Positions 21,170-29,219 of a stretch of DNA of 64,000 nucleotides are shown piece after piece; within the stretch, counting starts at the first letter, position 1, and each line of letters begins with the position of its first letter. A program made the position numbers and the translations under genes. Under the pieces are notes generated by a model that saw nothing but the letters and a program-made list of their open reading frames with translations, had not been told where the DNA came from and did not search any database. Source of the DNA: Trinickia terrae (lineage in GTDB: Bacteria; Pseudomonadota; Gammaproteobacteria; Burkholderiales; Burkholderiaceae); NCBI RefSeq assembly GCF_005144415.1, contig NZ_SWJE01000005.1:229828-293827 (forward strand), in the 5' to 3' direction.

Positions 21170-22564
21170 TTACGGTAGATTAGGCACCTGGCTTTTCGTC
21201 CGGGTCAGCACTTTGCCCTCTGCATCGAGTAGTTCCAGAACGTAGTACGCCGGGATTTTCTCGAGTGGGCCTTCGAAAATCAACCGAAAGTCCAGCCAAT
21301 TACCGCGCACCTGCTTGGCCAGGGCCTCGGCATCCAGAGTCTTGGAGTTCAGCGCCGTGTCGCTTTTGTCGCATACGGTGGCCCGAGCCGCTGCGGTAGA
21401 TTGTGGTATGCCGAGCGCGTTTGACTTTGGTTCGTTCTGGTCAAGCGAAGGCAGATATACACATACACGGACATCGTGAGAGCGCAGCAGGGACGCTTTC
21501 CAGTCGGCTTCCGAATCGACAGGAGAAGTCGTCGGTAGGGGCGGTACTTCTTCGTCCAGAAGGCATCTTTGTACACCGCGGTACGCAAAGCTGACGCCTG
21601 CATAGCGTTCATATTGAGCTAACGTTCGCACGGAGCCGAGATCGTACTTGCCGAGCTCTGTTTCTGCTTCGATGTTGACATTCATCCCGAGTAATGCGCG
21701 ATTGCGCTGATTGGCTCGATCATTTAGCGCTATCCAATCTTGGGGGATTTCCCCTCGCTCTTTGGCTTCGGGAGTGTGGTCATTCCACATTTTCGGGCAA
21801 TTTTTGCGTTTGTACTCGTGCCACGCGACTAGACGATGCGGATGATATAAATCGTAGCCGCGAGTAAATGCACGTGCTGCTATGGAAATTTCCTCGCCGT
21901 GGAAGAAGAAGCTAGGATCGTGAGGTATTTCTTCGACAAAGTGTCCATCGGCAAATGCAAAGTGCGCGCTATAGAACCTGGCAGGGACAGGGCGTTCACA
22001 TTTTTCGAAATTCGGAACTGGACCCGATCGGCAAATTACCGCACCCGCTTCGTCGAAACGATAGAACCTCATGATGGTCGGGACAGTTTTTCGCGCGTCG
22101 GGGTCGTTCTCCGGATCGAACGGTGGGAGGTACGTGGTGAGTATGGGGTTAGGACTCTCTGTGCGCAAAGAGTTCAACATATCGATCAGCAGCCGGTCCC
22201 ATCCAAGGACAAAGCGATGGTGCGAATCAAGCTGAAGCGTATAGCGTTCACCTTTGTACTGCTGTTGGATCAGATTGCGTGCCCAGCAAACTCCCTGAGA
22301 TTTCAAATGAGGCACATCGATCAATTCGAGCGTCGCGCCACCATGATTCATTGAGTGAATCTGCCAATCCCCAGGGGTCTCGAAGCGCCAGGAGGAAAAT
22401 CCTCGACGCCAGAACTCGGCGAGTGTCTCTTGTCGAGCATGCTGCCAGCAAACGACGATGCGCAGCATTTCCGGCCTAGTCGATTTTTGAATCAGATCAA
22501 CAAGGGTGGGAACTAGCTGAACGTCGCGGTAGCTGGCGATCTGGATAAAAATCGAATCATCCAT
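21170..22564 (-). CDS. PF11397/GT60-type glycosyltransferase (GlcNAc-transferase family), copy 2
   Basis: 464 residues. It is a clear paralogue of copy 1 along its whole length: IFIQIASYRD, VVCWQH, GVCWARN, DSHHRF at residues 113-118 (closer to the DSH form of eukaryotic members), LTTYLPPFDP, FFHGEEISIAARAFTRGYDL and the same C-terminal beta-like region. No signal peptide or membrane span is seen, so it should act in the cytoplasm on a protein or other acceptor before secretion. It lies last but one in the leftward T6SS arm. The retained diverged pair suggests two acceptor sites or two acceptors. Confidence 0.9.
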   Translation of the reverse strand: MDDSIFIQIASYRDVQLVPTLVDLIQKSTRPEMLRIVVCWQHARQETLAEFWRRGFSSWRFETPGDWQIHSMNHGGATLELIDVPHLKSQGVCWARNLIQQQYKGERYTLQLDSHHRFVLGWDRLLIDMLNSLRTESPNPILTTYLPPFDPENDPDARKTVPTIMRFYRFDEAGAVICRSGPVPNFEKCERPVPARFYSAHFAFADGHFVEEIPHDPSFFFHGEEISIAARAFTRGYDLYHPHRLVAWHEYKRKNCPKMWNDHTPEAKERGEIPQDWIALNDRANQRNRALLGMNVNIEAETELGKYDLGSVRTLAQYERYAGVSFAYRGVQRCLLDEEVPPLPTTSPVDSEADWKASLLRSHDVRVCVYLPSLDQNEPKSNALGIPQSTAAARATVCDKSDTALNSKTLDAEALAKQVRGNWLDFRLIFEGPLEKIPAYYVLELLDAEGKVLTRTKSQVPNLP

Positions 22565-22611
22565 TGTTCTTTTTAGACGCCGAGCTCACGGGGGATTCGC
22601 ATTGGCGGTGC

Positions 22612-23670
22612 TTAAAGGATTGATAAAGTGACTGTTGCCGTAGCGTCGATTTTTCCCACTGTGGGCGTGGCTGCGCCCGTGCGCAAGACCGTCGCTTGAA
22701 GTGCGAAGGCATCTTGCATCGTGCCGCCTGGTGAGTGCACGATCGAGCTGCTAGTGTTGTTGGGGATAAGGACAGTTCCCGACGACGTCTCTTTCAATTG
22801 GATTCCCAAGTATTGAGCGCCAGTCGTGGAGTTGGCAATCAGATTCGGATTGGTCGTGTCTGGTGTAGCGCTCAGAGTGGCCGTAATCGACGCCGGCGGG
22901 GTTGGGCCCGAGCAAGTCAAGCTGAAGTTGACGGGTTGAGTTGGGCCGCTCGTAGTCGAGACTTCGCGCGGGCCGAAGGTACCGAAATCGATGTTCAGCG
23001 TGCTTGCATTGACTGTGCAACGGGGCAGAACCTTGATGGTCGTGCCGGAGCCGGTTACTGTTACTACCGTGGCCCCGTCGCCATCTGTAATGGAGCGCAC
23101 GACGGTACCCAGGGTAACCAAGACATTGCTGGAGATATCTCCAGTCTTGATCAATTGGATTCGAGCTCTTCTTCCTGCGCCTATTTGAGGAAAGGACTCC
23201 GGATTAGCGACGGTGGCATTGGAATTGGAGTCAAACGGCGGTGAAGTGAGGGTTCCGCTCGAACTAACGTAAAGCATTTTAAAGCCGACTCCGGGAACGT
23301 TTGTGTTATAGACGCCGGATATCGAAGATGCCGTTGCATTGAAATAGCTCCAAGACATTTTCCCGCCTATGCCGCAGTCTGCAATGTATGTGGCGACCGC
23401 CGGTGGCGAGTCGGCTTCGGCAATGACCGAGCCGATTGCCAGGTCCGGATCGATAGACACGGAAGTCGGCATGGTTATGGCAAATCCATATGTTTGTGCA
23501 GCGGACCCAGCCGGAAATAGTGTCGATATTGTCCCCGCTATGAGTGCGGATACTTGCGTCGTGCTCAGTTGATTGCATCCGGTGACGGCGAAGGCGTTAT
23601 GCGAGAGCGCAACACAAACGAAAAGGGCACACGAGGTGAACCGTTTCAGCATGGCAAAGCTTTTGATCAT
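22612..23670 (-). CDS. Type 1 fimbrial tip-adhesin-like protein
   Basis: 352 residues with a cleavable signal peptide (hydrophobic core CALFVCVALS, then NAFA at the likely cleavage site). An ATG at 23652 is an alternative start. The first half (to about residue 215) is a Ser/Thr/Gly-rich beta domain that could bind a ligand. The second half is a pilin-type domain: Cys pair at CTVN and LTCSG, IDFGTFGP, and GKIDATATVTLSIL at the end. Two-domain tip adhesins have this layout. No chaperone, usher or major pilin gene is near, which is unusual. It lies 66 bp after tssA on the same strand and has lower GC than the tss genes. Confidence 0.75.
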   Translation of the reverse strand: MIKSFAMLKRFTSCALFVCVALSHNAFAVTGCNQLSTTQVSALIAGTISTLFPAGSAAQTYGFAITMPTSVSIDPDLAIGSVIAEADSPPAVATYIADCGIGGKMSWSYFNATASSISGVYNTNVPGVGFKMLYVSSSGTLTSPPFDSNSNATVANPESFPQIGAGRRARIQLIKTGDISSNVLVTLGTVVRSITDGDGATVVTVTGSGTTIKVLPRCTVNASTLNIDFGTFGPREVSTTSGPTQPVNFSLTCSGPTPPASITATLSATPDTTNPNLIANSTTGAQYLGIQLKETSSGTVLIPNNTSSSIVHSPGGTMQDAFALQATVLRTGAATPTVGKIDATATVTLSIL

Positions 23671-23736
23671 GTGGCTGAGAAATATCCGAGTTGGAGAGAA
23701 CGAGTTGGCGCTAGCATCAATCGTTGCAGGCCGCGC

Positions 23737-24825
23737 TTACACATCGACTTCATCCCATTTAGCAAGCAAATCGGCCGGAATGATATGAGCGATTTCTGAA
23801 AATCGCTTCCCGACCATCCGTTCCGATTGTCGCAGCAGGACGATGACCGGGCTGCTCGGTTCGTTTTGCTCGAACCACATGCGCGTCTCCTGAATTTTTG
23901 CGAGCGCGCTCCAGCGATCCATGCGCTCGGGCTCGGGGGCGATCGGTTGCGCTGGAGCGCTATATACCTCGTGTGACGTGGCCGGTGCAGAAACCGGCGC
24001 GCTGTCGGACGATGCAGCCGCAACCGCTGGCGGCGCATCCCCTGCGATCTCCATTGCCGGTGACGCGGCCACAGGTGCCGCAGGCATGCCCGCGCCATCC
24101 ACGTGAACCTGCCCAAACGGCTGCAGCAGCTTGACCAGCATGTCAAGATCCGGCGCATCCGCACCGAGCGTCTGTTCGCACCACGCACCCATGTCCTTGA
24201 GAACCCGCTGTGCCTCCACCAGCGCAACCGTCACCGCATCGCGCCGCCCCCACAGTTCCTTTAGCAAGCGGCTAACCGATTCCGGCGCCAGCGCATCCTT
24301 CTGCCGAGGCAAAGCGAACGACTTCTCGATATCGCGCAGTTGCAATTGCACGCCGGAGGTTTTCGGCATCGCGATATCACGCACGTCGGCGAGCGCGCCA
24401 TCCGGATCGGCCAGCGCCGCGATCGCATTGGAATACATGACCGGATCGCGCTCGCCCTCGAACACCGGAAGCGGATACAGCGCCTCGCCGTAGCGCTCCA
24501 GCATGGCCTTGAGGAACGCAAGACCGTCACGCAAACCCGCCGCGCCGCTCTGCCGGGTCCGGCATCGCAGCAAAATCACGGCAAGCCGGATATCCTTCGT
24601 GCGCAACAAAAGCGCACGGCAATCACGCTCGATCTCGGCCCAATTGGCCGCCTGCGGGACATCGACAAAGTCGCCATACTGCGCATCGGACCTTGGCGCA
24701 ACCGCCGCTTGCAGCATGACGAAGGCCGAGTCGTATTCGAGATCGGAACCGCACGGCTCATCGGCCGAAATCGGCTCGAGCAAGTCCGCGTAGCGCAGCA
24801 TGTCGTTAGGAGTTTTCGCGTTCAT
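23737..24825 (-). CDS. tssA: T6SS cap/assembly protein TssA
   Basis: 362 residues from the ATG at 24825; a TTG two codons upstream is less likely. The N-terminal ImpA domain is clear (ADLLEPISADEPCGSDLEYD, CRTRQSGAAGLRDGLAFL, LYPLP). A Pro/Ala-rich linker near residues 250-295 follows, and the short C-terminal region ends in SPVIVLLRQSERMVGKRFSE. This short C-terminal type is common in Proteobacteria. TssA starts sheath and tube polymerisation at the baseplate. It starts 17 bp after tssG. Confidence 0.93.
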   Translation of the reverse strand: MNAKTPNDMLRYADLLEPISADEPCGSDLEYDSAFVMLQAAVAPRSDAQYGDFVDVPQAANWAEIERDCRALLLRTKDIRLAVILLRCRTRQSGAAGLRDGLAFLKAMLERYGEALYPLPVFEGERDPVMYSNAIAALADPDGALADVRDIAMPKTSGVQLQLRDIEKSFALPRQKDALAPESVSRLLKELWGRRDAVTVALVEAQRVLKDMGAWCEQTLGADAPDLDMLVKLLQPFGQVHVDGAGMPAAPVAASPAMEIAGDAPPAVAAASSDSAPVSAPATSHEVYSAPAQPIAPEPERMDRWSALAKIQETRMWFEQNEPSSPVIVLLRQSERMVGKRFSEIAHIIPADLLAKWDEVDV

Positions 24826-24842
24826 ATGCAAAAGCGTTGAAA

Positions 24843-25883
24843 TCAGTTGCGGTACTGTTCGGGCTCGAAGACCATGCCGACCATCGGATCGTCGGTCATC
24901 GATTCGCCGAGCCAGGTGGAATAGCCGAGCCGCTGAGAGTCATCGGCGCGCGCCGGCGGCGCCGCGCGCGGCTTGATGAGCAGCTTCACTTCCCAGTCGT
25001 ACTCGTGGCCGACGAAGGCACGCACCCACTCCACGAAGGTGGGCAGGTCTTCTCCATGAGGCGTGAGGCGCAGGTATTGGTCGAGATCGAGCGGCCCGAC
25101 GACCAGTTGGAACTTGTGCTGCTTATCCGGAATCATTTCTCCGAGCAGCGCGCCTTCGCCCATGATGGCGGGCGGTCCGGGCATGCCGATCTTCGTATGC
25201 TCCGACTGCTCGACCGGAATCCAGTGAAAGACGAACTCTTCGACGGTCATCGGCACGCCGAAGTACTGGGACAATGCAGCGGCAAGACCATCCGGGTTGC
25301 GCGCTTCACGCACGAGATGCGCGGCCGCGCCGAAACGCGCATGCGTAGGCAGCGGTGAATGCCGGGCTTCGCGCGAGTCGGTGCCTATCAGGCTCGCGAC
25401 GTAGAACGAGAATTTCTCGTCGTTCGCGCGGTCGAGCGACGCCGTCGCTTGCGACGACGCCCACGCGCGGTAGAACAGCGACAGCGCGCGATGGTGAAAG
25501 AGATCGCTGAAGTGGACGAGCGTGTGGTCCTGGCCTTCCGTGCGGCTGTAGGCAACCTCGGTCATGTGCAACGGCAGCGGCCCTTGCGGGCCCCAAAGCC
25601 CCAGCCCGAACAGCTTGATGTCCAGGCGGCCGTTGTGCGTCGCGAGCGAGGCGATCTCGCGCGGCGCGAACGCCATGGTCGGCTGCTGGCCGATACGGAA
25701 CGGTTCTTGCCGCGGCAAACGTGCGGTGCCGGGCGGAGGCATTTGCGGGTCGCGCGCGGTGATGGCGCGCAACAGGCTCAGGAAGCCCGCCTGCCACGGC
25801 GTGCGCTGGTCGAACCATGCTTCCAGCGCTTCAGGACGAAGGTGCGTGCTGTGCCCAAACGCTGTCGTGATTGGTGCGTCCAT
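24843..25883 (-). CDS. tssG: T6SS baseplate protein TssG
   Basis: 346 residues from the ATG at 25883, two bases after the tssF stop. A longer open frame extends upstream but lies wholly inside tssF. Family features: FDQRTPWQAGFLSLLRAI near the start, LFGLGLWGPQGPLPLHMTE, FHHRALSLFYRAWA and a C-terminal LTPHGEDLPTFVEWVRAFVG. TssG forms the baseplate wedge with two TssF and one TssE. Confidence 0.95.
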   Translation of the reverse strand: MDAPITTAFGHSTHLRPEALEAWFDQRTPWQAGFLSLLRAITARDPQMPPPGTARLPRQEPFRIGQQPTMAFAPREIASLATHNGRLDIKLFGLGLWGPQGPLPLHMTEVAYSRTEGQDHTLVHFSDLFHHRALSLFYRAWASSQATASLDRANDEKFSFYVASLIGTDSREARHSPLPTHARFGAAAHLVREARNPDGLAAALSQYFGVPMTVEEFVFHWIPVEQSEHTKIGMPGPPAIMGEGALLGEMIPDKQHKFQLVVGPLDLDQYLRLTPHGEDLPTFVEWVRAFVGHEYDWEVKLLIKPRAAPPARADDSQRLGYSTWLGESMTDDPMVGMVFEPEQYRN

Positions 25884-25885
25884 GC

Positions 25886-27766
25886 TTATAAGGCCCCGCG
25901 TCCGCCCATGCGCGGCTGCCAACGTGTGATGAGGCCGCGCTGCATGGAATGAAGCTCGGTCTCGGTAAACACGTTGATGGAAACGTGGCGAGCCAGATAG
26001 TGCTCGAGCACGAGGCCGAACGGATAGGGGCTGATGCCGGAGAAGCCGGTTTCGTCGACGGTCAGCTCGCAGCGCACGCCGCGCCCGTAGACGAGCAGTC
26101 CGTGGCCGGGCAGACGCCGCACGACGGGTTCGGTCCGCGCGCCGACGAGCGCATCGATCTGCGCGGTCTGCTCGCGCTCGCCCGACGAGACGAACAGACG
26201 CAGCATGTTGCGCAGCGCCTGGCCGCCGTCGCCGTGATCGAGCTCGGCAAGCGGCATGTAGTTGAAGCTCAGCTGGCGGATCAGCCGCCATGCAGTTTCG
26301 CCGGATGCGTACGGCGGGCGCGGCGCGCTCGGCGGATGCACGAGCCGTACGCCCTCGATCGGCACCGAATCCGACATGATCAGATCGTTCATGCCGTTGC
26401 GCGGAATCAGGCGCGGCAGGTCGCGGTTGGTCACCCAGGCTTCGACGGACAGGTAGCGGATATCGTCGGAGTAAGGCGCTTCTGCCTGATCGACGAGCGA
26501 CACGTACACTTCGGTGCCGATGTACGGCGTGCGGGTGCCGTATTTGCGCGCGTTGGCCGACAGCGCGCGCTGCTCGCGCCGGATCGAGAAGTAGCGGCCG
26601 TGGTTGCCGACGTCGCTATGCAAGGTCTGGTAGAGCGGATTGAAGGTGATTTCCGACGACGTCTCGGCTTTCTGGCCGAACACGCGCGAGACCGAGAAAA
26701 TCTCGTAGTCGAGCGGCCGGGTGCGATCGGCGAGCAGGTGGAACTCGGTCAGCGCGCGATTGACTTCGACGCGGTCCGTCCGCTTCGGGAACAGGTTGAT
26801 GATCGGCGTGCAGAACAGCAGGAAACGCGAGGCGTCGACGTGCGTGCTGAGTTCTTCCGGCAGGCGGTTCAGGAGCAGTACGATTTCCGCTTCCTTGCCG
26901 TCGATGCGCGAAAGTCCGGGTGCGAGCTGCGTCAGCGCAAAGAAGTAGAAGCGCTGCCGGCAGGCGAAATATTCTTGCAGCAGGTTGTGGCCATGGAACG
27001 AGTTCCACGGCAGCGGCAGCAGGCCCTGATCGGACTGTAAGCCTTCGAATTCGACGGGCGTCTTGGCGACCACATGCCCTTCGCCGCGCGCCGCGCCGTA
27101 GGCGCGCACCACCGACGCCACGCTGCCCGCGTGGATCAGCTCGAACAGATGCGAGGCGATGCGCTCGTCGCCGCCGATGTAGATCGGCAGGCGCTCGAAT
27201 CCGGTCATCTGGTTGAACTTCACCTCTCCGACCGTGCGCAGGCGCAGCCGCAGCGCGCCGCGCATCTGCATGTGCGGCAACAGATAGCGTTCGGTATCGG
27301 GAATATCGGGCGGGACGGCCGTCAGCTTGGCTTCGACGATCTCGATCGGCCACAGCGTCACTTCCTGGCCGCTGCGGAACTCGCAGGCGGTCTGCTCGCC
27401 CGCGGGAATCGCGGAGCGCAGCATGCTGTGGCGCGGCACCTCGAAGCCTTTGCTGAAGTCGCCTTCGCGCAGGCTCGGCCGCAGTTGCGCCACGGCGATC
27501 GATGGAGTAGGCGCGACGTAGTTCGGGTAGACGACCTCGAGCAGCCGCTCGGTGAAGCGCGGAAACTCGGCGTCGAGCTTGAGCTGGGTTCGCGCCGACA
27601 TGAAGCAGAACGCCTCGATCAGCCGCTCGACGTACGGGTCGGCCACTTCGATGCCTTGCATGCCCAGGCGGCGCGCGATCTTCGGGTGCTGCTCGGCGAA
27701 TTCGCCGGCCATCTCCCGCATGTAGGTCAACTCGCGACTGTAGTAATCGAGGAACTTGGGATCCAT
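25886..27766 (-). CDS. tssF: T6SS baseplate protein TssF
   Basis: 626 residues, full length. It starts with the signature MDPKFLDYYSRELTYMREMA and has HPKIARRLGMQG, DPYVERLIEAFCFMSAR and, later, LPWNSFHGHNLLQEYFACRQ. TssF is the main wedge protein of the baseplate and contacts TssK. It follows tssE after 78 bp and runs straight into tssG. Confidence 0.97.
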   Translation of the reverse strand: MDPKFLDYYSRELTYMREMAGEFAEQHPKIARRLGMQGIEVADPYVERLIEAFCFMSARTQLKLDAEFPRFTERLLEVVYPNYVAPTPSIAVAQLRPSLREGDFSKGFEVPRHSMLRSAIPAGEQTACEFRSGQEVTLWPIEIVEAKLTAVPPDIPDTERYLLPHMQMRGALRLRLRTVGEVKFNQMTGFERLPIYIGGDERIASHLFELIHAGSVASVVRAYGAARGEGHVVAKTPVEFEGLQSDQGLLPLPWNSFHGHNLLQEYFACRQRFYFFALTQLAPGLSRIDGKEAEIVLLLNRLPEELSTHVDASRFLLFCTPIINLFPKRTDRVEVNRALTEFHLLADRTRPLDYEIFSVSRVFGQKAETSSEITFNPLYQTLHSDVGNHGRYFSIRREQRALSANARKYGTRTPYIGTEVYVSLVDQAEAPYSDDIRYLSVEAWVTNRDLPRLIPRNGMNDLIMSDSVPIEGVRLVHPPSAPRPPYASGETAWRLIRQLSFNYMPLAELDHGDGGQALRNMLRLFVSSGEREQTAQIDALVGARTEPVVRRLPGHGLLVYGRGVRCELTVDETGFSGISPYPFGLVLEHYLARHVSINVFTETELHSMQRGLITRWQPRMGGRGAL

Positions 27767-27844
27767 GTCAGTACGTGCCGGGCCGCCCTCGATGTACTGC
27801 CCTCTTGGGGCGGCGAACGAAGAGAGCGGTGGGGTTGTTTTGTT

Positions 27845-28363
27845 TCAAGCCTGCTTGCGTGAGCCCGTATCGAGCGTGACCTTGTTCATTTCGACATCGA
27901 ACAGGCTCTGGATGCGGAACTCGAGCGGGTAGGGCGACCATTGCATCAGCCCCTGAATCTCGAACATCAGCTTGTTGTACCGCATCGGCTCCTTGCTGTT
28001 GATCGGACGAATCCGAAGCGATTCGGGAATCAGCCGAGGCTCGAAGCGCGTGATCGCGAGACGGATCAGCTTCTCGATCGATTCCCAGTTGCGATCGGTG
28101 AGATAACTGCCCGACAGCGCAGGAATGCCGTAGTTGACGGCCGAAGCCGCTGCCGCCGGATAGCTCGACATGTCGATCTCGTCGTCGAGATTGGTCGTAT
28201 TGAGCAGCAGGCTCAGGTCGCGCTGGACGATGCGGCGCATGCCTTCGTGATCGGGGGCATACGCGTCCGGGCGCTCGCTCTTTCGCTGCGGCTCATCGTC
28301 CATCAGGCGGTCGAGCAGCGACGGCAAGTACGCTTGCTTTTGCCAGGTCTCAGGCTGCCGCAT
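27845..28363 (-). CDS. tssE: T6SS baseplate protein TssE (gp25-like)
   Basis: 172 residues from the ATG at 28363, overlapping the end of tagJ by 14 bp. A longer frame to 28441 would overlap tagJ by 92 bp and is rejected. The gp25/GPW domain is visible: RDLSLLLNTTNL, NYGIPALSG, AITRFEPRLIPESLRIRP and the end LEFRIQSLFDVEMNKV. TssE ties the baseplate wedge to the first sheath ring. Confidence 0.95.
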   Translation of the reverse strand: MRQPETWQKQAYLPSLLDRLMDDEPQRKSERPDAYAPDHEGMRRIVQRDLSLLLNTTNLDDEIDMSSYPAAAASAVNYGIPALSGSYLTDRNWESIEKLIRLAITRFEPRLIPESLRIRPINSKEPMRYNKLMFEIQGLMQWSPYPLEFRIQSLFDVEMNKVTLDTGSRKQA

Positions 28364-29219
28364 CGCCGTTCTCGGTTTCCTGTGTTTCCTCGTCCTCGTG
28401 GATGAACCGGCAGTCGCCGATTTCGAGGAGGCCGAAGTCACCTTGATCCGTGGACCAGGTCTTCTGGCCCAGGGCGATCACGCCAGTGTTGCCGACGTCG
28501 GTCCAAGTCGTTTCGCGCGCGAGCTTGACCGGCATCGGGCCGAGTTCGGAGCCGGGGTAGCGCGTCGGCAGATAGCCGCGCAGAACCGTCGCGTTGCGCA
28601 GGATCGCCGTGACCGGGCGCCAGACCAGATCGGTCAGCGTCGCGGCCGGCGTCAGCGTGAGCGACTTCATTTCGTCGAACGGAATCCAGCGGTAGCCGCC
28701 CGCGACGGCCATTTCGCAAATCGGGCCGAGCCGGGTGTCGCTCTCGGTGAGCCATTCGAATGCGCCCATTTGCGTGCTTTCGCCTCGCGTCGCCGGCGCG
28801 TTGTTCAGCGCCGCTTCGCGCAGTGCGTCGGCTTCGGCCAGCTTGCCTTCGCCGAGCTTCGCATTGGCTTGCAGCAGCGTATCGACCCAGGCGGGATGCG
28901 GATCGATGGCGCCAGGCGTGCGTATTCCCGCGAAGACTTCCGCGCGGAACATTTCGCTCTGGATCAGCCCGCGATGCAGCTGGGCACGGGCTTCGCCTTG
29001 CGGCTCGAGCGACGCCCACGTTTGCAACTGCTTGAGCGCGCGCTCCCAATCGCCGTCGATGCACAGCAACTGGAACAGCAGCCAGCGCTCGCGAGCATTG
29101 GCCGGCTGCTTGCGGACGGTTTCCGTCGTGCGGGCCTTGAGGTCGTCGTAGGTTTGCGTCTGCAGCAGGTCGTGCAGCTTCGGCATGCCCGATGCGGGCA
29201 ACTCAGCGTTGAGTTTCAT
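28350..29219 (-). CDS. tagJ: T6SS accessory protein TagJ (ImpE/SciE family)
   Basis: 289 residues from ATG at 29219; an in-frame ATG at 29243 adds 8 residues but lies deeper in the upstream gene. The N-terminal part looks like tetratricopeptide helices (ARERWLLFQLLCIDGDWERA LKQL region) and the rest is the ImpE beta domain (WIPFDEMKSL, LVWRPVTAILRNATVLRGYL-type block). TagJ binds the sheath protein TssB and, in systems that have it, works with ClpV in sheath recycling. The gene overlaps both neighbours by 14-17 bp. Confidence 0.92.
   Translation of the reverse strand: MKLNAELPASGMPKLHDLLQTQTYDDLKARTTETVRKQPANARERWLLFQLLCIDGDWERALKQLQTWASLEPQGEARAQLHRGLIQSEMFRAEVFAGIRTPGAIDPHPAWVDTLLQANAKLGEGKLAEADALREAALNNAPATRGESTQMGAFEWLTESDTRLGPICEMAVAGGYRWIPFDEMKSLTLTPAATLTDLVWRPVTAILRNATVLRGYLPTRYPGSELGPMPVKLARETTWTDVGNTGVIALGQKTWSTDQGDFGLLEIGDCRFIHEDEETQETENGDAAA

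Noticed and set aside
25884-26291. Longer N-terminus for tssG
   Set aside because: The extra 136 codons lie inside tssF in another frame and are Arg/Ala rich without family likeness.
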